Assembly (NCBI GenBank): GCA_013112715.1
Contig: JABFGB010000008.1
Coordinates: 1-64,000, forward strand
Length of the DNA: 64,000 nucleotides
Source: Chloroflexota bacterium
GTDB taxonomy: Bacteria > Chloroflexota > Anaerolineae > Aggregatilineales > J027
Direction of reading: 5' to 3'
The position numbers and the translations under genes were made by a program. The notes below the pieces were generated by a model that was given only the letters and a program-made list of their open reading frames with translations, ran no database searches and was not told the DNA's origin. Shown in pieces: positions 53,993 through 64,000 of the stretch. Each line of letters begins with the position of its first letter. The stretch's first letter is position 1.

Positions 53993-54783
53993 CGGGCGGA
54001 CTGGCGGGTAAGCGGATTGTAAATACAAGGGCCATCCATCAGGCGGAGACACTTAATGTCCTGCTACGCCAACGTGATGCTATACCGCTGGATTACCCCT
54101 GTATCACCATTACCCCGCCGGATGACCCCGCGTTGCTGGATGCGGCATTGTTTGATTTGAAGGCAGGGAATTATGAGTGGTTGGTCTTGACCAGTGCCAA
54201 TACGGTATTTGCCATCGCCGAACGTCTTGCCACATTGGGATTGACGCTCAATGGGGGCAGATTCCAAACGGCGGCAATAGGGCCTGCCACTGCGGACGCC
54301 ATCCAGCAAAATCTGGGCATATCAATCGCCGATTTTCCCGCCGAATATGTGGCCGAATCGCTGGCGAATCATTTGCCTTTAAAAGTAGGTGAACGGGTAT
54401 TGCTGCCAGAATCCGCCCTTGCACGTCCGACATTGGCTGAAAAGTTAACGGCGCGTGGGGCAAGCGTAACTGTTGTGATGGCCTATCAAACCGTGTGTGG
54501 CACAGGCGGGGCGAATATTGCCTATCTGTTAACACAGGGGCAGGTAGATATGCTGACCTTTACCAGTTCCTCTACCGTTACTTACTTTGTTGAACGGCTA
54601 CAAAACGAAGGTGGGCGATTGGAAATGGCCCTTGCCGTGCCTGCTGCCTGCATTGGGCCAAAAACCGCTGCTACCGCACAAGCATATGGCTTCTCCTTAG
54701 TGGATGTTCCCGACGAACATACCCTAGTGGGCCTCGTCGTTATGTTAGAACGTTATTTTGAATCACCTGAGAGACAATTATGA
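53989..54783 (+). CDS. hemD: Uroporphyrinogen-III synthase
   Basis: Cyclises hydroxymethylbilane with inversion of ring D. The 264-residue protein is poorly conserved, as is normal for HemD. Visible family features are '[20 protein letters not shown]' at the start, '[20 protein letters not shown]' (T/S-SANxV), '[12 protein letters not shown]', '[20 protein letters not shown]' and '[18 protein letters not shown]', then '[17 protein letters not shown]'. The position between hemC and hemB, with four-base overlaps on both sides, supports the call. Confidence 0.92.
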   Translation: MTGGLAGKRIVNTRAIHQAETLNVLLRQRDAIPLDYPCITITPPDDPALLDAALFDLKAGNYEWLVLTSANTVFAIAERLATLGLTLNGGRFQTAAIGPATADAIQQNLGISIADFPAEYVAESLANHLPLKVGERVLLPESALARPTLAEKLTARGASVTVVMAYQTVCGTGGANIAYLLTQGQVDMLTFTSSSTVTYFVERLQNEGGRLEMALAVPAACIGPKTAATAQAYGFSLVDVPDEHTLVGLVVMLERYFESPERQL

Positions 54784-55820
54784 CCCAGACACAACTTGAA
54801 ACAATCCCAGGAACGACGCCTGTTATCCGTCCACGTCGTCTGCGCCGAACCCAAGCACTGCGACGGATGGTGCGGGAAACCAGCCTATCCCCCGATGATT
54901 TTATCTACCCGCTGTTCATCCGGCATGGGCACGACATTCAACAGCCGATTCGGTCAATGCCCGGTCAGTTTCAATGGTCAATTGACCGTGTGGTGGGGGA
55001 AGTTCGTACCGCCTATCAAATGGGCATCCCGGCGGTCATTCTGTTCGGCATTCCGGATGTGAAAGATGCCTGTGGAAGTGAGAATTATGAACCGAATGGC
55101 ATTATCCCCAGCGCGATTCGAGCTATCAAAGATGCTGTGCCGGAAATGATGGTCGTTTCGGATATGTGCTTTTGTGAATATACCGATCACGGGCATTGTG
55201 GGATTATTAACCAGTCGGGTGATGCCTATTATCAGCCCCATTTGCCTGAAGGCTATCTACTCAACGACCCAACGCTCGAATTATTGGCACGGGCTTCAAT
55301 TGTCCATGCTGAGGCCGGGGCCGACATCATCGCGCCGTCGGGCATGATGGATGGCATGGTGGGGGCGATTCGGGCAGGGTTGGATGATGCCGGGTTCGAC
55401 CATGTGGTGATTATGAGTTATGCCGCCAAATATGCCAGTGGATTTTATGGCCCCTTCCGTGATGCCGCCGAAAGCCCACCCCAATTTGGGGATCGCAGTG
55501 AATATCAGATGGACCCTGCCAATCGCCGGGAAGCACTCAAAGAAGTTGCGCTGGATGTGGCGGAGGGGGCAGATATGCTGATGGTCAAACCCGCCTTGCC
55601 CTATCTCGATATTCTGAGTGCGGTTCGCCAGTCTTACAACCTGCCCGTCGCGGCCTATCAAGTCAGTGGCGAATACGCGATGCTTCACGCTGCGGCTGCC
55701 AATGGATGGATAGACCTGCGGCGCTGTGCATTGGAAACATTGACCAGCATCAAACGGGCAGGCGCAGATTTAATCCTCACCTATTTTGCAAAAGAGGCGG
55801 CTCAATGGATCACCGAATAA
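54780..55820 (+). CDS. hemB: Delta-aminolevulinic acid dehydratase (porphobilinogen synthase), zinc type
   Basis: Condenses two 5-aminolevulinate molecules to porphobilinogen. The 346-residue protein has '[20 protein letters not shown]' and 'YPLFIRHG' at the N-terminus. The metal site is the three-cysteine zinc form: C130, C132 and C140 in '[14 protein letters not shown]'. The Schiff-base lysines are in '[18 protein letters not shown]' and '[14 protein letters not shown]'. The start is ATG 54780, overlapping hemD by ATGA. hemE begins within its last 16 bases. Confidence 0.95.
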   Translation: MTQTQLETIPGTTPVIRPRRLRRTQALRRMVRETSLSPDDFIYPLFIRHGHDIQQPIRSMPGQFQWSIDRVVGEVRTAYQMGIPAVILFGIPDVKDACGSENYEPNGIIPSAIRAIKDAVPEMMVVSDMCFCEYTDHGHCGIINQSGDAYYQPHLPEGYLLNDPTLELLARASIVHAEAGADIIAPSGMMDGMVGAIRAGLDDAGFDHVVIMSYAAKYASGFYGPFRDAAESPPQFGDRSEYQMDPANRREALKEVALDVAEGADMLMVKPALPYLDILSAVRQSYNLPVAAYQVSGEYAMLHAAAANGWIDLRRCALETLTSIKRAGADLILTYFAKEAAQWITE

Positions 55821-56908
55821 GTCCGATGACCATCTCCCCTGTAGCGGATGTGTTGGAAGACAGCCGTTTTCTGCGCGCCTGTCGCCGTCAGCCAACCGAT
55901 ATGACCCCGATTTGGCTGATGCGTCAAGCCGGACGCTACATGGCGGAGTATCGCAAACTGCGTGAAAAATACACCATCCTAGAGATGATTAAAACGCCAG
56001 AATTGGCCTGTGAAGTCACCCTTCAACCCATCAATGCCTTTGATCTGGATGCGGCGATCATTTTTGCCGATATTTTGCCGCCATTGGAGGGGATGGGGTT
56101 GGAATTGGAGTTTGTCCAAGGCGAAGGGCCGATCATTTACAACCCCGTCCGCACTGCTGAGGATATTGAGAATTTGCGCGTGCTGCCCCCTGAAGAAACG
56201 CTGCACTTTACATTGAAGGCCATCACGTTGGCACGGCATGAATTAGACCAGCGCGGCATCCCTCTCATTGGATTCAGCGGCGCACCGTTTACCCTTGCCA
56301 GCTATGCAGTAGAAGGCGGAGGCAGTCGTAATCGGATTGCGGTCAAAAATATGATGATGAGCCAACCTGCCCTGTGGCACAGCCTAATGACCAAACTCAG
56401 TGAAGTCGCGGGTCATTATCTTTTGGCACAGGGACGAGCCGGAGCGCAAGTTCTCCAACTGTTTGACAGCTGGGTGGGTGATCTAAGTCCCTTCGATTAT
56501 GAACATTACGTCCTGCCGTATAGCCGTCGTGTGTTGGAAATCGCGGGGGAATCCGGTGTGCCGATTATCCATTTTGGCACGAACACCAGCGGGATGTTAG
56601 ACCACATCCGATCCGCCGGGGGAGATGTCATTGGGGTAGATTGGCGGATTGACCTAGCACAGGCTTGGAAGCAGCTTGGGGACAATGTTGCTGTACAAGG
56701 CAATCTTGACCCCGTTGCGCTGTTTGCTGATTGGGAGGCGCTCAAGGTGCGTATCCGTCACATTTTGGACAGCGTGAAAGGCAAACCCGGTCACATCTTC
56801 AATGTGGGTCACGGCATTTTACCGGAGACGCCGATTGAGAATGTGCGGCGGTTGGTGGATTTTGTGCATGAATACAGTCAGCAGTTGAATAGGAATGCAA
56901 GCGCATGA
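55805..56908 (+). CDS. hemE: Uroporphyrinogen decarboxylase
   Basis: Removes four carboxyl groups from uroporphyrinogen III to give coproporphyrinogen III. The ~367-residue protein carries the N-terminal signature '[16 protein letters not shown]' and the catalytic Asp in '[17 protein letters not shown]'. Other motifs are '[18 protein letters not shown]' and '[14 protein letters not shown]' with '[15 protein letters not shown]'. ATG 55805 (MDHRISPM) lies inside the end of hemB with AGAGG upstream; ATG 55826 is an alternative. The last codons overlap the hemY start by ATGA. Confidence 0.95.
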   Translation: MDHRISPMTISPVADVLEDSRFLRACRRQPTDMTPIWLMRQAGRYMAEYRKLREKYTILEMIKTPELACEVTLQPINAFDLDAAIIFADILPPLEGMGLELEFVQGEGPIIYNPVRTAEDIENLRVLPPEETLHFTLKAITLARHELDQRGIPLIGFSGAPFTLASYAVEGGGSRNRIAVKNMMMSQPALWHSLMTKLSEVAGHYLLAQGRAGAQVLQLFDSWVGDLSPFDYEHYVLPYSRRVLEIAGESGVPIIHFGTNTSGMLDHIRSAGGDVIGVDWRIDLAQAWKQLGDNVAVQGNLDPVALFADWEALKVRIRHILDSVKGKPGHIFNVGHGILPETPIENVRRLVDFVHEYSQQLNRNASA

Positions 56909-58416
56909 CAGCAGTGGTTTTAGAGTCCAACAAGACCGATTTACGATCAGTCCTCCGGCAGCGCGTGGTCATTATCGGTGGGGGGATTTCCGGCCTAAGC
57001 GCGGCATGGTATTTGCAGCAGCAATCCGAGAATCAAGGGCTTGATATTGGGTATACCGTGCTGGAAGCCTCAGATCGGTGGGGTGGCAAAATCCTGACCG
57101 AACAAGTGTATGGGTTCGGCGATACGCCCTTTGTGGTCGAGGCGGGGCCGGATTCATTTCTGACCCAAAAGCCATGGGCGCTGCGATTGGCGCAAGAGCT
57201 AGGCTTGGGAGATCGCCTGCTAGGGACGAACGACCAGATGCGAACAGTCTATGTTTTGCATCGTGGCAAACCAGTTAAGCTCCCCGATGGCCTCTTGTTG
57301 ATTGTGCCGACCAAATTTAAGCCATTTGTGTTTTCACAATTGATTTCGCCATTGGGCAAACTGCGGATGGGTTTAGATTTACTCATCCCGCCAAAACGTG
57401 ATGACCATGATGAGACATTGGCTGAATTTGTACGCCGCCGACTGGGTAATGAAGCGCTGGACAAAATCGCTGAACCCTTGATGTCAGGCATCTATAATGC
57501 GGAAGCTGATAAACAAAGTATTCTGGCGACATTTCCCCGTTTCCGGCAGTTGGAACAGCAGCATCGTAGCCTGATTCGCGGGATGATCGCTTCCCGCCGT
57601 CAACAGGCGTCTCATGCCGTGTCCCCATCATCCAATACGCCCAAAATCGCTATGTTTATGTCCTTGCAGGGCGGCACACAAGAATTGGTGAATACACTCG
57701 TAAGCCGTCTAGAGGGTGATTTATGTCTAGGCACGAAGGTGGCCCGAATCCAACGCGATACTGATGGGCAATATGAGGTTGTGACACAGCAGGGCGAAAT
57801 CCTCAAGGCCGATGCGATTGTGCTCACATCGCCTGCTTATATCGCGGCGAATTTGTTGCAAGAGATCGCACCGACGGTCAGTGAAAAACTTTCAACAATA
57901 CGCTATGTCAGCACGGGTACAATTTCGCTGGCATTCAAAGCAGAGGCTATCAAACGGCCTTTGCATGGCTTTGGCTTGGTCGTGCCCAAAAGTGAACGCC
58001 GCTCCATCAATGCCATCACGATTTCGTCCATCAAATTTGATTATCGTGCGCCAGAGGGTTATGTGCTGCTGCGGGTCTTTTTTGGTGGATCACGCAGCCC
58101 CGAAACGATGTCTTTCAATGATGACCAACTCCTCAGTGTGATACGTCAAGAACTTCGCACTATTTTGGGCATCGAATCCGACCCACTTTTCCACCGCATT
58201 TACCGCTGGCATCAAGCCAATCCGCAGTACGATGTTGACCATCTGAAGCTGATTGAGGCGATTGAAGCGGATCTGCCACGAGGGATAGCGGTTACGGGAA
58301 GTGCATTTCGCGGGGTCGGGATGCCCGATTGTATTTCTCAGTCGCAACAAACGGTCAGTAAGTTGTTAGAAAAATTTCAAGAATTAGTCGCCATCCAATC
58401 TGAGGTTATGGAATGA
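56905..58416 (+). CDS. hemY: Coproporphyrinogen/protoporphyrinogen oxidase (FAD-dependent)
   Basis: A flavoprotein oxidising a porphyrinogen to the porphyrin with O2. The 503-residue protein has the FAD fold '[17 protein letters not shown]' (~25-41), '[14 protein letters not shown]', '[16 protein letters not shown]' and '[20 protein letters not shown]', ending with '[17 protein letters not shown]', the C-terminal FAD contact. With the HemQ-like protein, an actinobacterial-type ferrochelatase and no coproporphyrinogen decarboxylase in the cluster, the likely substrate is coproporphyrinogen III (CgoX activity). Overlaps hemE and hemL by ATGA on both sides. Confidence 0.93.
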   Translation: MTAVVLESNKTDLRSVLRQRVVIIGGGISGLSAAWYLQQQSENQGLDIGYTVLEASDRWGGKILTEQVYGFGDTPFVVEAGPDSFLTQKPWALRLAQELGLGDRLLGTNDQMRTVYVLHRGKPVKLPDGLLLIVPTKFKPFVFSQLISPLGKLRMGLDLLIPPKRDDHDETLAEFVRRRLGNEALDKIAEPLMSGIYNAEADKQSILATFPRFRQLEQQHRSLIRGMIASRRQQASHAVSPSSNTPKIAMFMSLQGGTQELVNTLVSRLEGDLCLGTKVARIQRDTDGQYEVVTQQGEILKADAIVLTSPAYIAANLLQEIAPTVSEKLSTIRYVSTGTISLAFKAEAIKRPLHGFGLVVPKSERRSINAITISSIKFDYRAPEGYVLLRVFFGGSRSPETMSFNDDQLLSVIRQELRTILGIESDPLFHRIYRWHQANPQYDVDHLKLIEAIEADLPRGIAVTGSAFRGVGMPDCISQSQQTVSKLLEKFQELVAIQSEVME

Positions 58417-59717
58417 AAACCGTCCAATCCGAAAATTTATTTCAAAAAGCACAACAACTGATACCGGGAGGAGTCAATAGTCCAGTACGTGCCTTTCGCA
58501 GTGTGGGTGGCACACCGCGTTTTATAGAGCGCGGCAAGGGCGCTTCTATCTGGGATGCAGATGGGAATCGCTATATAGATTATGTGCTGTCGTGGGGGCC
58601 GCTGATTTTGGGTCACGCCCATGAAAAAGTAGTCGAAGCAATTGCCGAAGCCGCCGCTAAAGGGACAAGCTATGGTGCGCCGACCCGACTTGAGAATGAC
58701 TTGGCAGAGTTGGTGATTCAGACCGTCCCCTCGATAGACATGATTCGTTTTGTCAACAGTGGTACAGAAGCCTGCATGAGCGCTCTCCGGCTGGCACGAG
58801 CTTACACCGGACGGGACAAAATCATCAAATTTGCCGGATGTTATCATGGTCATGCGGATATGCTGCTGGTTCAGGCGGGGAGCGGGGTCGCCACACTCGG
58901 TTTACCCGATTCCCCCGGCGTACCCCATTCGACAGCCGCCCATACATTGACCGCAGCTTATAACGATCTTGACCAAGTGCGGATGCTTTTTGAACAACAC
59001 CCCGATTCTGTTGCAGCGGTTATTGTTGAACCCATCGCCGCCAACATGGGCTTTGTGCTGCCTCAGCTTGGTTTTCTGCAAGGCATCCATGACCTATGCA
59101 AACAAAATGGCGCGGTCTTTATTTTAGATGAAGTTATGACGGGTTTTCGAGTTGCACCCGGCGGCGCACAAGCCGAGTGGAATCTTGACCCCGACATCAC
59201 CTGTTTGGGCAAGGTCATCGGGGGTGGTTTGCCCGTTGGTGCATATGCCGGAAAACGCGAAATCATGCGACATGTCGCCCCGGCAGGCACGATGTATCAG
59301 GCAGGTACTTTGTCTGGCAACCCATTGGCGATGGCGGCAGGTATCGCAACCCTACGGACGCTATTCGAGGGGAGCGTGTTCGACAACACCAAACATATGA
59401 CTGTCGCGCTGATAAAGGGCCTAGTTGATGTGGCGCAGTCGCTGGATGTCCCGTTACAGGCGGGCAGTGTGGGGACAATGTTTGGATTCTACTTTTTAAA
59501 ATCGTCGGATGCGATCATCCACGATTATGCCAGCGCAAAACAACATGCTCATACCGAAAGGTACGCCAGATTTTTCCATGCCATGTTAGAACGCGGGGTG
59601 TACTTAGCACCAAGCCAATTTGAGGCGGGCTTTTTGAGCAGTGCCCATACAATGGATGACATCCAAACCACCATTTCAACGGCACAGGATAGCCTTACCC
59701 ATCTTTTATCAAACTGA
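58413..59717 (+). CDS. hemL: Glutamate-1-semialdehyde 2,1-aminomutase
   Basis: A PLP enzyme converting glutamate-1-semialdehyde to 5-aminolevulinate, the step after HemA. The 434-residue protein begins '[20 protein letters not shown]' and has '[20 protein letters not shown]', '[17 protein letters not shown]', '[18 protein letters not shown]' and the PLP lysine K267 in '[17 protein letters not shown]', then '[17 protein letters not shown]'. The start at 58413 overlaps the hemY stop by ATGA. Last of the enzyme genes of the haem operon. Confidence 0.96.
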   Translation: MKTVQSENLFQKAQQLIPGGVNSPVRAFRSVGGTPRFIERGKGASIWDADGNRYIDYVLSWGPLILGHAHEKVVEAIAEAAAKGTSYGAPTRLENDLAELVIQTVPSIDMIRFVNSGTEACMSALRLARAYTGRDKIIKFAGCYHGHADMLLVQAGSGVATLGLPDSPGVPHSTAAHTLTAAYNDLDQVRMLFEQHPDSVAAVIVEPIAANMGFVLPQLGFLQGIHDLCKQNGAVFILDEVMTGFRVAPGGAQAEWNLDPDITCLGKVIGGGLPVGAYAGKREIMRHVAPAGTMYQAGTLSGNPLAMAAGIATLRTLFEGSVFDNTKHMTVALIKGLVDVAQSLDVPLQAGSVGTMFGFYFLKSSDAIIHDYASAKQHAHTERYARFFHAMLERGVYLAPSQFEAGFLSSAHTMDDIQTTISTAQDSLTHLLSN

Positions 59718-59727
59718 AAAAGATACT

Positions 59728-61080
59728 ATGAAATCCGAACATCGCTTAGATTACCATCGTGCCTTGCCCATTTTTGTCCTCGTGCTGTTTGATGTATTGG
59801 GCCTATCTTTGATTTTGCCTCTGCTGCATTTATACGCGGCAACCTACGGGGCATCCCCAATCGAAATAGGCTTGGTGGTGGCAGCCTTCCCGATTGCCCA
59901 ACTGATCGGCTTGCCGCTTATGGGGACGCTCTCAGATCGTTTTGGGCGCAAACCTCTTCTGCTGATTAGCCAGATGACTACCTGTGTAGGTTTTATCATG
60001 TTGGGTTCTGCCAACTCGCTGCTTCTGATTATTGCGTCACGGATCTTTGATGGCTTATTTGGCGCGAATATCTCAACGGCACAGGCAGCTTTGAGTGATA
60101 TTACGGATGATAAGACCCGTGCTCAGGGGTTGGGGTTGATAGGGGCAGCTTTTGGACTAGGGTTTATTCTTGGCCCGCTGATCTCCATTTTCACACTTGC
60201 GTTGACCGATGACATCCAGATGCCAGCATTTGTCGCTGCGGCCTGCTCGTTCCTATCTATACTCCTGACATTTTTTGTCTTTCGGGAAACATTGCCATCG
60301 GATCAGCGTCATAAACACAAAGATGCCAAGCCTTCGACAGCCCTGACGCTCGTGCGGAACCGCAACATCAGTGTTTTGTTGATCTTTGTCTTTGTTCAAC
60401 AACTGGTCTTTTTTGGCTTTGAGAGCCTACTTGGGTTGTTCACCTTGAGCCGTCTCGGCCTGCTTGGGCAAGGTAATGCACTCGTTTTTGTGGTGGTGGG
60501 TATGACATTGGTGATGGTGCAAGGGCGGTTTATTGGCCCATGGACACGCAAGTATGGCGAGGTCAAAATGGTCAATTTGGCTTTGGGCTTGCTCACGGCA
60601 GGCTTGATATTGATTGCGCTCACCCCGAATCAGCCCCATCCCTTTTACAAACGCGAAGTGGTTGAAGAAAAATTGTTGTCCGAGTCTGAATCAGATGTCA
60701 GTTCGATTACCGATACAACCGCGATTGAGTTACCCGATGATTCCTACCGGGGCATTTGGGGAGTGAGTTGGTTGCTTGTCATCATTATCCCCATTTCAAT
60801 CGGGGCAGGGCTGATTCGTCCGGGATTAAACAGCCTCATCACCAAACGGGTTCATCAACGCGAGTATGGGAGTGTTCTTGGCCTGAGTGCTTCATCCGTG
60901 AGCGCGGCGAACGCGATTGCACCATTGATCGGCGGCTTTCTTTTTGAGAACTATGGTATTAACGCACCATTTCTAATAGGCAGCGTCGTAATTGGCGGCC
61001 TGTTAGTTTTTAGCTTCTTGTTCATCAAGCCCGCTGCTTTACCTAACCCAATTCAAGCCACATCAGAGGAGCATATCTAG
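59728..61080 (+). CDS. MFS transporter, TetA-like
   Basis: A 450-residue transporter with about 12 membrane segments. Motif A of the major facilitator family is 'GTLSDRFGRKPLLLISQ' after TM2, and 'GLGFILGPLISIFTL' in TM5 is typical of the drug/H+ antiporter group (TetA-like). The loop before the last three segments is long and acidic ('EEKLLSESESDVSSITDTTA'). ATG 59728 lies ten bases after hemL, so it is probably co-transcribed with the haem genes. It may export a porphyrin, haem or a toxic compound, but the substrate is not predictable from sequence. The frame upstream of 59728 overlaps hemL and has no homology. Confidence 0.8.
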   Translation: MKSEHRLDYHRALPIFVLVLFDVLGLSLILPLLHLYAATYGASPIEIGLVVAAFPIAQLIGLPLMGTLSDRFGRKPLLLISQMTTCVGFIMLGSANSLLLIIASRIFDGLFGANISTAQAALSDITDDKTRAQGLGLIGAAFGLGFILGPLISIFTLALTDDIQMPAFVAAACSFLSILLTFFVFRETLPSDQRHKHKDAKPSTALTLVRNRNISVLLIFVFVQQLVFFGFESLLGLFTLSRLGLLGQGNALVFVVVGMTLVMVQGRFIGPWTRKYGEVKMVNLALGLLTAGLILIALTPNQPHPFYKREVVEEKLLSESESDVSSITDTTAIELPDDSYRGIWGVSWLLVIIIPISIGAGLIRPGLNSLITKRVHQREYGSVLGLSASSVSAANAIAPLIGGFLFENYGINAPFLIGSVVIGGLLVFSFLFIKPAALPNPIQATSEEHI

Positions 61081-61116
61081 CATAGTGCGGCTTTTTCTGC
61101 TTATCAGGTGGGAGAA

Positions 61117-61154
61117 TAAAAAAACCAGCAATCCAAAGAGACGGCTGGTTTTAT
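61117..61154. terminator. Bidirectional terminator between the MFS gene and the pyrophosphatase gene
   Basis: AAAACCAGC and GCTGGTTTT form a nine-pair stem around a 15-base loop; the A run on the left and T run on the right make it usable in both directions. It stands between convergent genes. The outer stem sequence resembles that of the tRNA-Lys terminator at 40939. Confidence 0.75.
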
Positions 61155-61157
61155 CAC

Positions 61158-62522
61158 TTAGGTGGCCTGCGAAAGCACGGCAAAAACGGTTGGCAGCAGT
61201 TGTTTCTTGCGCGACATTACCCCCGGTGCGTCAAGGGTATCATCATCAAGACGGGTATAGGGCAGCATGGAAATGACCCGATGCTGACCAACGGCCACTA
61301 AACGGCTGTTACCCCGTACTACATCTGTTACCATCAGCAACGCCAGTGATAAATTTTGGCTTTCGGTCAACTGCTGTAAAGTGTCGCGCAGTTCGCTCAA
61401 GCGGTCAGTCAATTCAGATAGATTGGCGACCTCTACTTGAGCAATCCCAACTTTCAGGCCATTCGTTTCATAGAACTTGATGTCGGTGTTCACAATTTCC
61501 TCAGCGGGACGAGTTTCTAGGCCTGCTCCAGCAGAGAGCAACTGTTGACCCAATTCAGTAATGGCCTGCATCACCTGCCTTTCATGGGCATCGGCGGGCG
61601 CAAGTTCGGCCATAACTGCCAATTTGACACCTGCACTGCGATCCCGTGCCGTTACCGTCGGCGAACGAAACGTCAGTGTATCCGAGAGGATGCCACATAA
61701 AAGCAACCCTGCCATCCCTTTTGGAAAAGCGATACCTTGCTCTATGCCACGTTCGGCTACCAATGTTGAACAGCTACCGACGGGTTCAATGCGGAAATGA
61801 ATCGGCACGGAGGTAGGCACGGTATTGAGGCGGTGATGATCTAAGACCTCAATCACTTCGGCCTCGTCCAAACCGGGCACGGCTTGACCTAATTCATTGT
61901 GGTCAACCATGACAATGCGCCGACGGGGAGGCGACAACAGATGCGATTTGCGGCACAACCCGATATAGCGCCCGTCGCTGTCCACTACCAAAAATTCATC
62001 GGGGTCGGAGCGCAAGACTTGATTGATGACATCTCGAATAAATTCTTCGCCATGTAGGATGATGCCACTGGTATCCACTGCTGCCTGTGCTGGACGGTCA
62101 AATTCTTTGGCAAGGGCCAGCACCGAGGTGGAACTAAGGGCATCAGCCATCGTCGCAAATAGACCTGCGCCAGAAATCAGGCCAATCGGTTTATGATCGG
62201 TATCCAGCAGGGGGGCCGAACGGCGGGTGTTGGCAATACTCTGACAGGCGTCCAACAGCGTCTGGTGGGGCTGCAAAAAAGGTAAAAATTCAATCAAATC
62301 ACTCACCCGTACCCGCACATCAGTAACGAGGGTTGGGGGGGTAATGTTGAAATGTTCAAGCGCGAAGGCTGTCTGGGCATTTACTTGCCCAACTCGCCCT
62401 GCGATGTGTTTATCTGAAGTGGTTTGTTCCAATAACCAAGCGTAACTGATGGCCGCTGCAATCGAATCCATGTCTGGATTACGGTGTCCAATGACCAGAA
62501 TTGAATCCACGTTAATCGTCAT
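61158..62522 (-). CDS. ppaC: Manganese-dependent inorganic pyrophosphatase with CBS domains
   Basis: A family II (DHH) pyrophosphatase of 454 residues, hydrolysing PPi. The DHH part begins 'ILVIGHRNPDMDSIAAAISY' (metal ligands H13, D17, D19), then is interrupted by a CBS region (~70-200: 'SDLIEFLPFLQPHQTLLDAC', 'SAPLLDTDHKPIGLIS', 'DEFLVVDSDGRYIGLCRKSH'). After it come 'RRIVMVDHNELGQAVPGLDE' and 'VIEVLDHHRL', the DHH motif, and the DHHA2-like C-terminal domain. CBS-PPases are controlled by adenine nucleotides; no DRTGG domain is seen between the CBS motifs. ATG 62522 follows AAAGGAACTGTA. Confidence 0.9.
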   Translation of the reverse strand: MTINVDSILVIGHRNPDMDSIAAAISYAWLLEQTTSDKHIAGRVGQVNAQTAFALEHFNITPPTLVTDVRVRVSDLIEFLPFLQPHQTLLDACQSIANTRRSAPLLDTDHKPIGLISGAGLFATMADALSSTSVLALAKEFDRPAQAAVDTSGIILHGEEFIRDVINQVLRSDPDEFLVVDSDGRYIGLCRKSHLLSPPRRRIVMVDHNELGQAVPGLDEAEVIEVLDHHRLNTVPTSVPIHFRIEPVGSCSTLVAERGIEQGIAFPKGMAGLLLCGILSDTLTFRSPTVTARDRSAGVKLAVMAELAPADAHERQVMQAITELGQQLLSAGAGLETRPAEEIVNTDIKFYETNGLKVGIAQVEVANLSELTDRLSELRDTLQQLTESQNLSLALLMVTDVVRGNSRLVAVGQHRVISMLPYTRLDDDTLDAPGVMSRKKQLLPTVFAVLSQAT

Positions 62523-62810
62523 TACAGTTCCTTTAAAAGAATCACGTTGAGATACCAGAGGTATTGACCTTGTGTGAGGTTGATATGCTCAATAATAGTG
62601 GGGTTTTGGTGAGCAAGCAACACTGGGTCAGGTGTAATGATGCTAAATCTATATTGCTATTGATGGAGGTAGCCGCTAGACTTCAATGGGATGCAAGAGG
62701 CCGATTGTCGTCTGTCGCTCATTGGCTCATGGTCAGTATCACGTAGGTCAATACCAAAGCCTCTCAATTACAATTGGGGGGCTTTATGATTGTTCAATGG
62801 GGAGGAACTA
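62523..62810. other. Intergenic region between divergent genes
   Basis: About 290 bases between the pyrophosphatase and the phosphoesterase genes, presumably holding both promoters. A 60-codon plus-strand frame at 62564-62746 has no ribosome binding site and no recognisable protein pattern, so I do not call it. No hairpin with a T run was found. Confidence 0.35.
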
Positions 62811-63620
62811 ATGCGGATAGCAATAGTCGTGGATATTCACAGCAATGCACCGGCATTCGAGGCCGTTCTAGCCGATATTGACCATCAGGGCGTAGATGAG
62901 GTGGTCGTTGTTGGCGATTTTCTCAATGGAGGGCCGTTTCCGCGTGAAGTGCTGGACATGCTCTATGATCGCCAACCGCGTGCGTTGTTGGGCAATCACG
63001 AACGTTATATCCAAATTCTTTCCAATCCCGATCAGGATAAATCCGCCCATCCCCGTTCGCGCTGGGGAGTAGCCTATTGGACGTTGGATTACATGCGGGA
63101 AACCGATCTCGCTTATCTAAACAGCCTCCCGATTACTATTGAACAAGACAAACTGCTGTTTGTGCATGGCTCCCCCAAAGATTTGCGCGGTGGAATCTTG
63201 CCTGATACCTCTGAAGATTTTTTGCAAGAGCATTTTGGCGAAGTCCAGTATCCCTATGTGATTACTGCCCATACCCATCGCCCCTTTGTTCGCCAGTGGG
63301 GAGATTTGACGTTTATCAATCCCGGCTCGGTTGGAATGCCGCTCGATTGCAACCCTGACGCCAGCTATGCCATTTTGACACGCTCCAATGGTCATGTGGA
63401 TGTCAAACACCGCCGCATCCCTTATAATCAGCAGTTGGTGGAGCAGGCGGCTTATGCACGGGGTCTAATGGACATGGGGCCAATCGCGGCCTTGATGGTA
63501 CATGAATCCGTAACGGGCCGTCCGGTTGTGGTTGAATATTTGGAGCGACTCGAAGCGGCTATGAGTGAACTGGGGCTATCCGAAGATGAGGCGATGGCTC
63601 AAATCCCGCTGCTCGACTAG
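62811..63620 (+). CDS. Metallophosphoesterase family protein (YfcE/MJ0936-like)
   Basis: A 269-residue calcineurin-like phosphoesterase. The metal-binding motifs are in order: 'IVVDIHSNAPAFEAVLADI' (D-x-H), 'VVVGDFLNGGPFPREVLDM' (GD), 'ALLGNHERYI' (GNHE), 'LLFVHGSPKD' (VHG) and 'VITAHTHRPFVRQWGDLTFI' (H-x-H), then 'NPGSVGMPLDCNPDASYAIL'. Members hydrolyse phosphodiesters or phosphomonoesters; the natural substrate is not predictable. ATG 62811 follows GGGGAGG at 62798-62805. The stop overlaps that of the convergent peptidase gene. Confidence 0.85.
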   Translation: MRIAIVVDIHSNAPAFEAVLADIDHQGVDEVVVVGDFLNGGPFPREVLDMLYDRQPRALLGNHERYIQILSNPDQDKSAHPRSRWGVAYWTLDYMRETDLAYLNSLPITIEQDKLLFVHGSPKDLRGGILPDTSEDFLQEHFGEVQYPYVITAHTHRPFVRQWGDLTFINPGSVGMPLDCNPDASYAILTRSNGHVDVKHRRIPYNQQLVEQAAYARGLMDMGPIAALMVHESVTGRPVVVEYLERLEAAMSELGLSEDEAMAQIPLLD

Positions 63621-64000
63621 GGCATGGTGGGCCAACAGCACAAAATCGAGGCTAACAGTGCGGCTCGCTGGGGCAAACTGGGAATATAGACATGCTCATC
63701 ATCGCTGTGTGCCCCGCCACCAGATGGCCCTAAACCATCAATCGTTGGGATGCCTAACGCCGCCGTAAAATTCCCATCACTGCCCCCACCTTTGGCAATC
63801 TCTTTTAATGGGAACGGCGAGATTTTTTGTAGGGTGGCAAAGGTCTGCTCCGTGATGGACGTGTGTTCCATCGGAGGACGAATAAAGCCGCCTGTCGTAA
63901 AGAGCAGCGCATCTGGCAGGGTGGGGTTCTGACTTAATTCAGTCAAGGCTTTTGTCACCCGATCAGCTTCGGTCTTAAAACGGGCACGTGCATTGATGGT
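63617..64000 (-). CDS. M20-family metallopeptidase, C-terminal part (5' end outside the window)
   Basis: Only the last 127 codons are visible. 'KGGGSDGNFTAALGIPTIDG' and 'GPSGGGAHSDDEHVYI' are the C-terminal catalytic-domain signatures of M20 peptidases of the carboxypeptidase G2/ArgE type: the Gly-rich loop binds substrate and the His of GAHSDDEHV is a zinc ligand. The frame reads through the window edge (ARFKTEADRV), so nothing suggests a break. The final codons run into the phosphoesterase 3' end, overlapping stop codons. Confidence 0.85.
   Translation of the reverse strand, partial: TINARARFKTEADRVTKALTELSQNPTLPDALLFTTGGFIRPPMEHTSITEQTFATLQKISPFPLKEIAKGGGSDGNFTAALGIPTIDGLGPSGGGAHSDDEHVYIPSLPQRAALLASILCCWPTMP

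Noticed and set aside
62564..62746. Small 60-residue gene in the gap before the phosphoesterase
   Set aside because: No ribosome binding site, no recognisable pattern, and it lies in a region expected to hold divergent promoters.

Overview
The window is a bacterial chromosome segment of moderate GC content carrying densely packed housekeeping and signalling genes. A complete coproporphyrin-type haem gene set, an actinobacterial-type ferrochelatase with Fe-S cysteines, a chlorite-dismutase-like protein fused to a Rieske domain, an SHMT-GcvT fusion, and frequent FHA/PP2C, CHAT and Calx-beta proteins together suggest a Chloroflexota (Anaerolineae-like) bacterium. This placement is inference from gene content; no rRNA is present.

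Region by region. Positions 1-1551 are an AT-rich accessory patch: the 5' end of an IS630-like transposase on the minus strand, abutting the 3' remnant of an AAA-type ATPase gene that has lost its start, then a small CBS-domain gene. At 1553 composition changes to normal and prmA begins, followed by a PP2C phosphatase and two convergent FHA proteins. An AddB-like helicase-nuclease (4985-8344) ends at a terminator. A minus-strand run (15575 down to 8398) encodes an SHMT-GcvT fusion, a TPR protein, a PlsC acyltransferase, an aminoglycoside-phosphotransferase-like protein and a thiolase. Next come a GT-C membrane glycosyltransferase, a zinc/manganese-type solute-binding lipoprotein-like protein with a palindromic operator candidate, a small VanZ/TIM-barrel/Gfo-Idh operon, a GH38 alpha-mannosidase and a secreted protein. 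From 25620 to 36614 lies one giant secreted protein (3664 residues) with a CSLREA/beta-helix N-terminus and at least 21 tandem Calx-beta modules.

From 36787 to 40767 are small single genes: a zinc-ribbon protein, methylglyoxal synthase, a tandem cyclase-domain protein, a Kelch protein and a cytochrome c-like lipoprotein. After tRNA-Lys(UUU) comes the most unusual unit (41195-47732): an ECF-like sigma factor, a soluble protein with two anti-sigma-type zinc-binding motifs, a TPR-CHAT caspase-like protease and a cytoplasmic subtilisin-like protease, all catalytic residues intact, ending at a terminator. I propose a protease-controlled sigma-factor circuit, comparable in logic to the TPR-CHAT/Csx30/RpoE part of type III-E CRISPR but without any CRISPR component.

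From 48152 to 61080 is a single-direction haem cluster: Cld/HemQ-Rieske fusion, ferrochelatase, AhbD-like radical SAM protein, hemA, hemC, hemD, hemB, hemE, hemY, hemL and an MFS transporter, mostly with overlapping start and stop codons. It encodes every step from glutamyl-tRNA to Fe-coproporphyrin, plus two different candidate enzymes for the last decarboxylation. The window ends with a CBS-type inorganic pyrophosphatase, a metallophosphoesterase and a truncated M20 peptidase.
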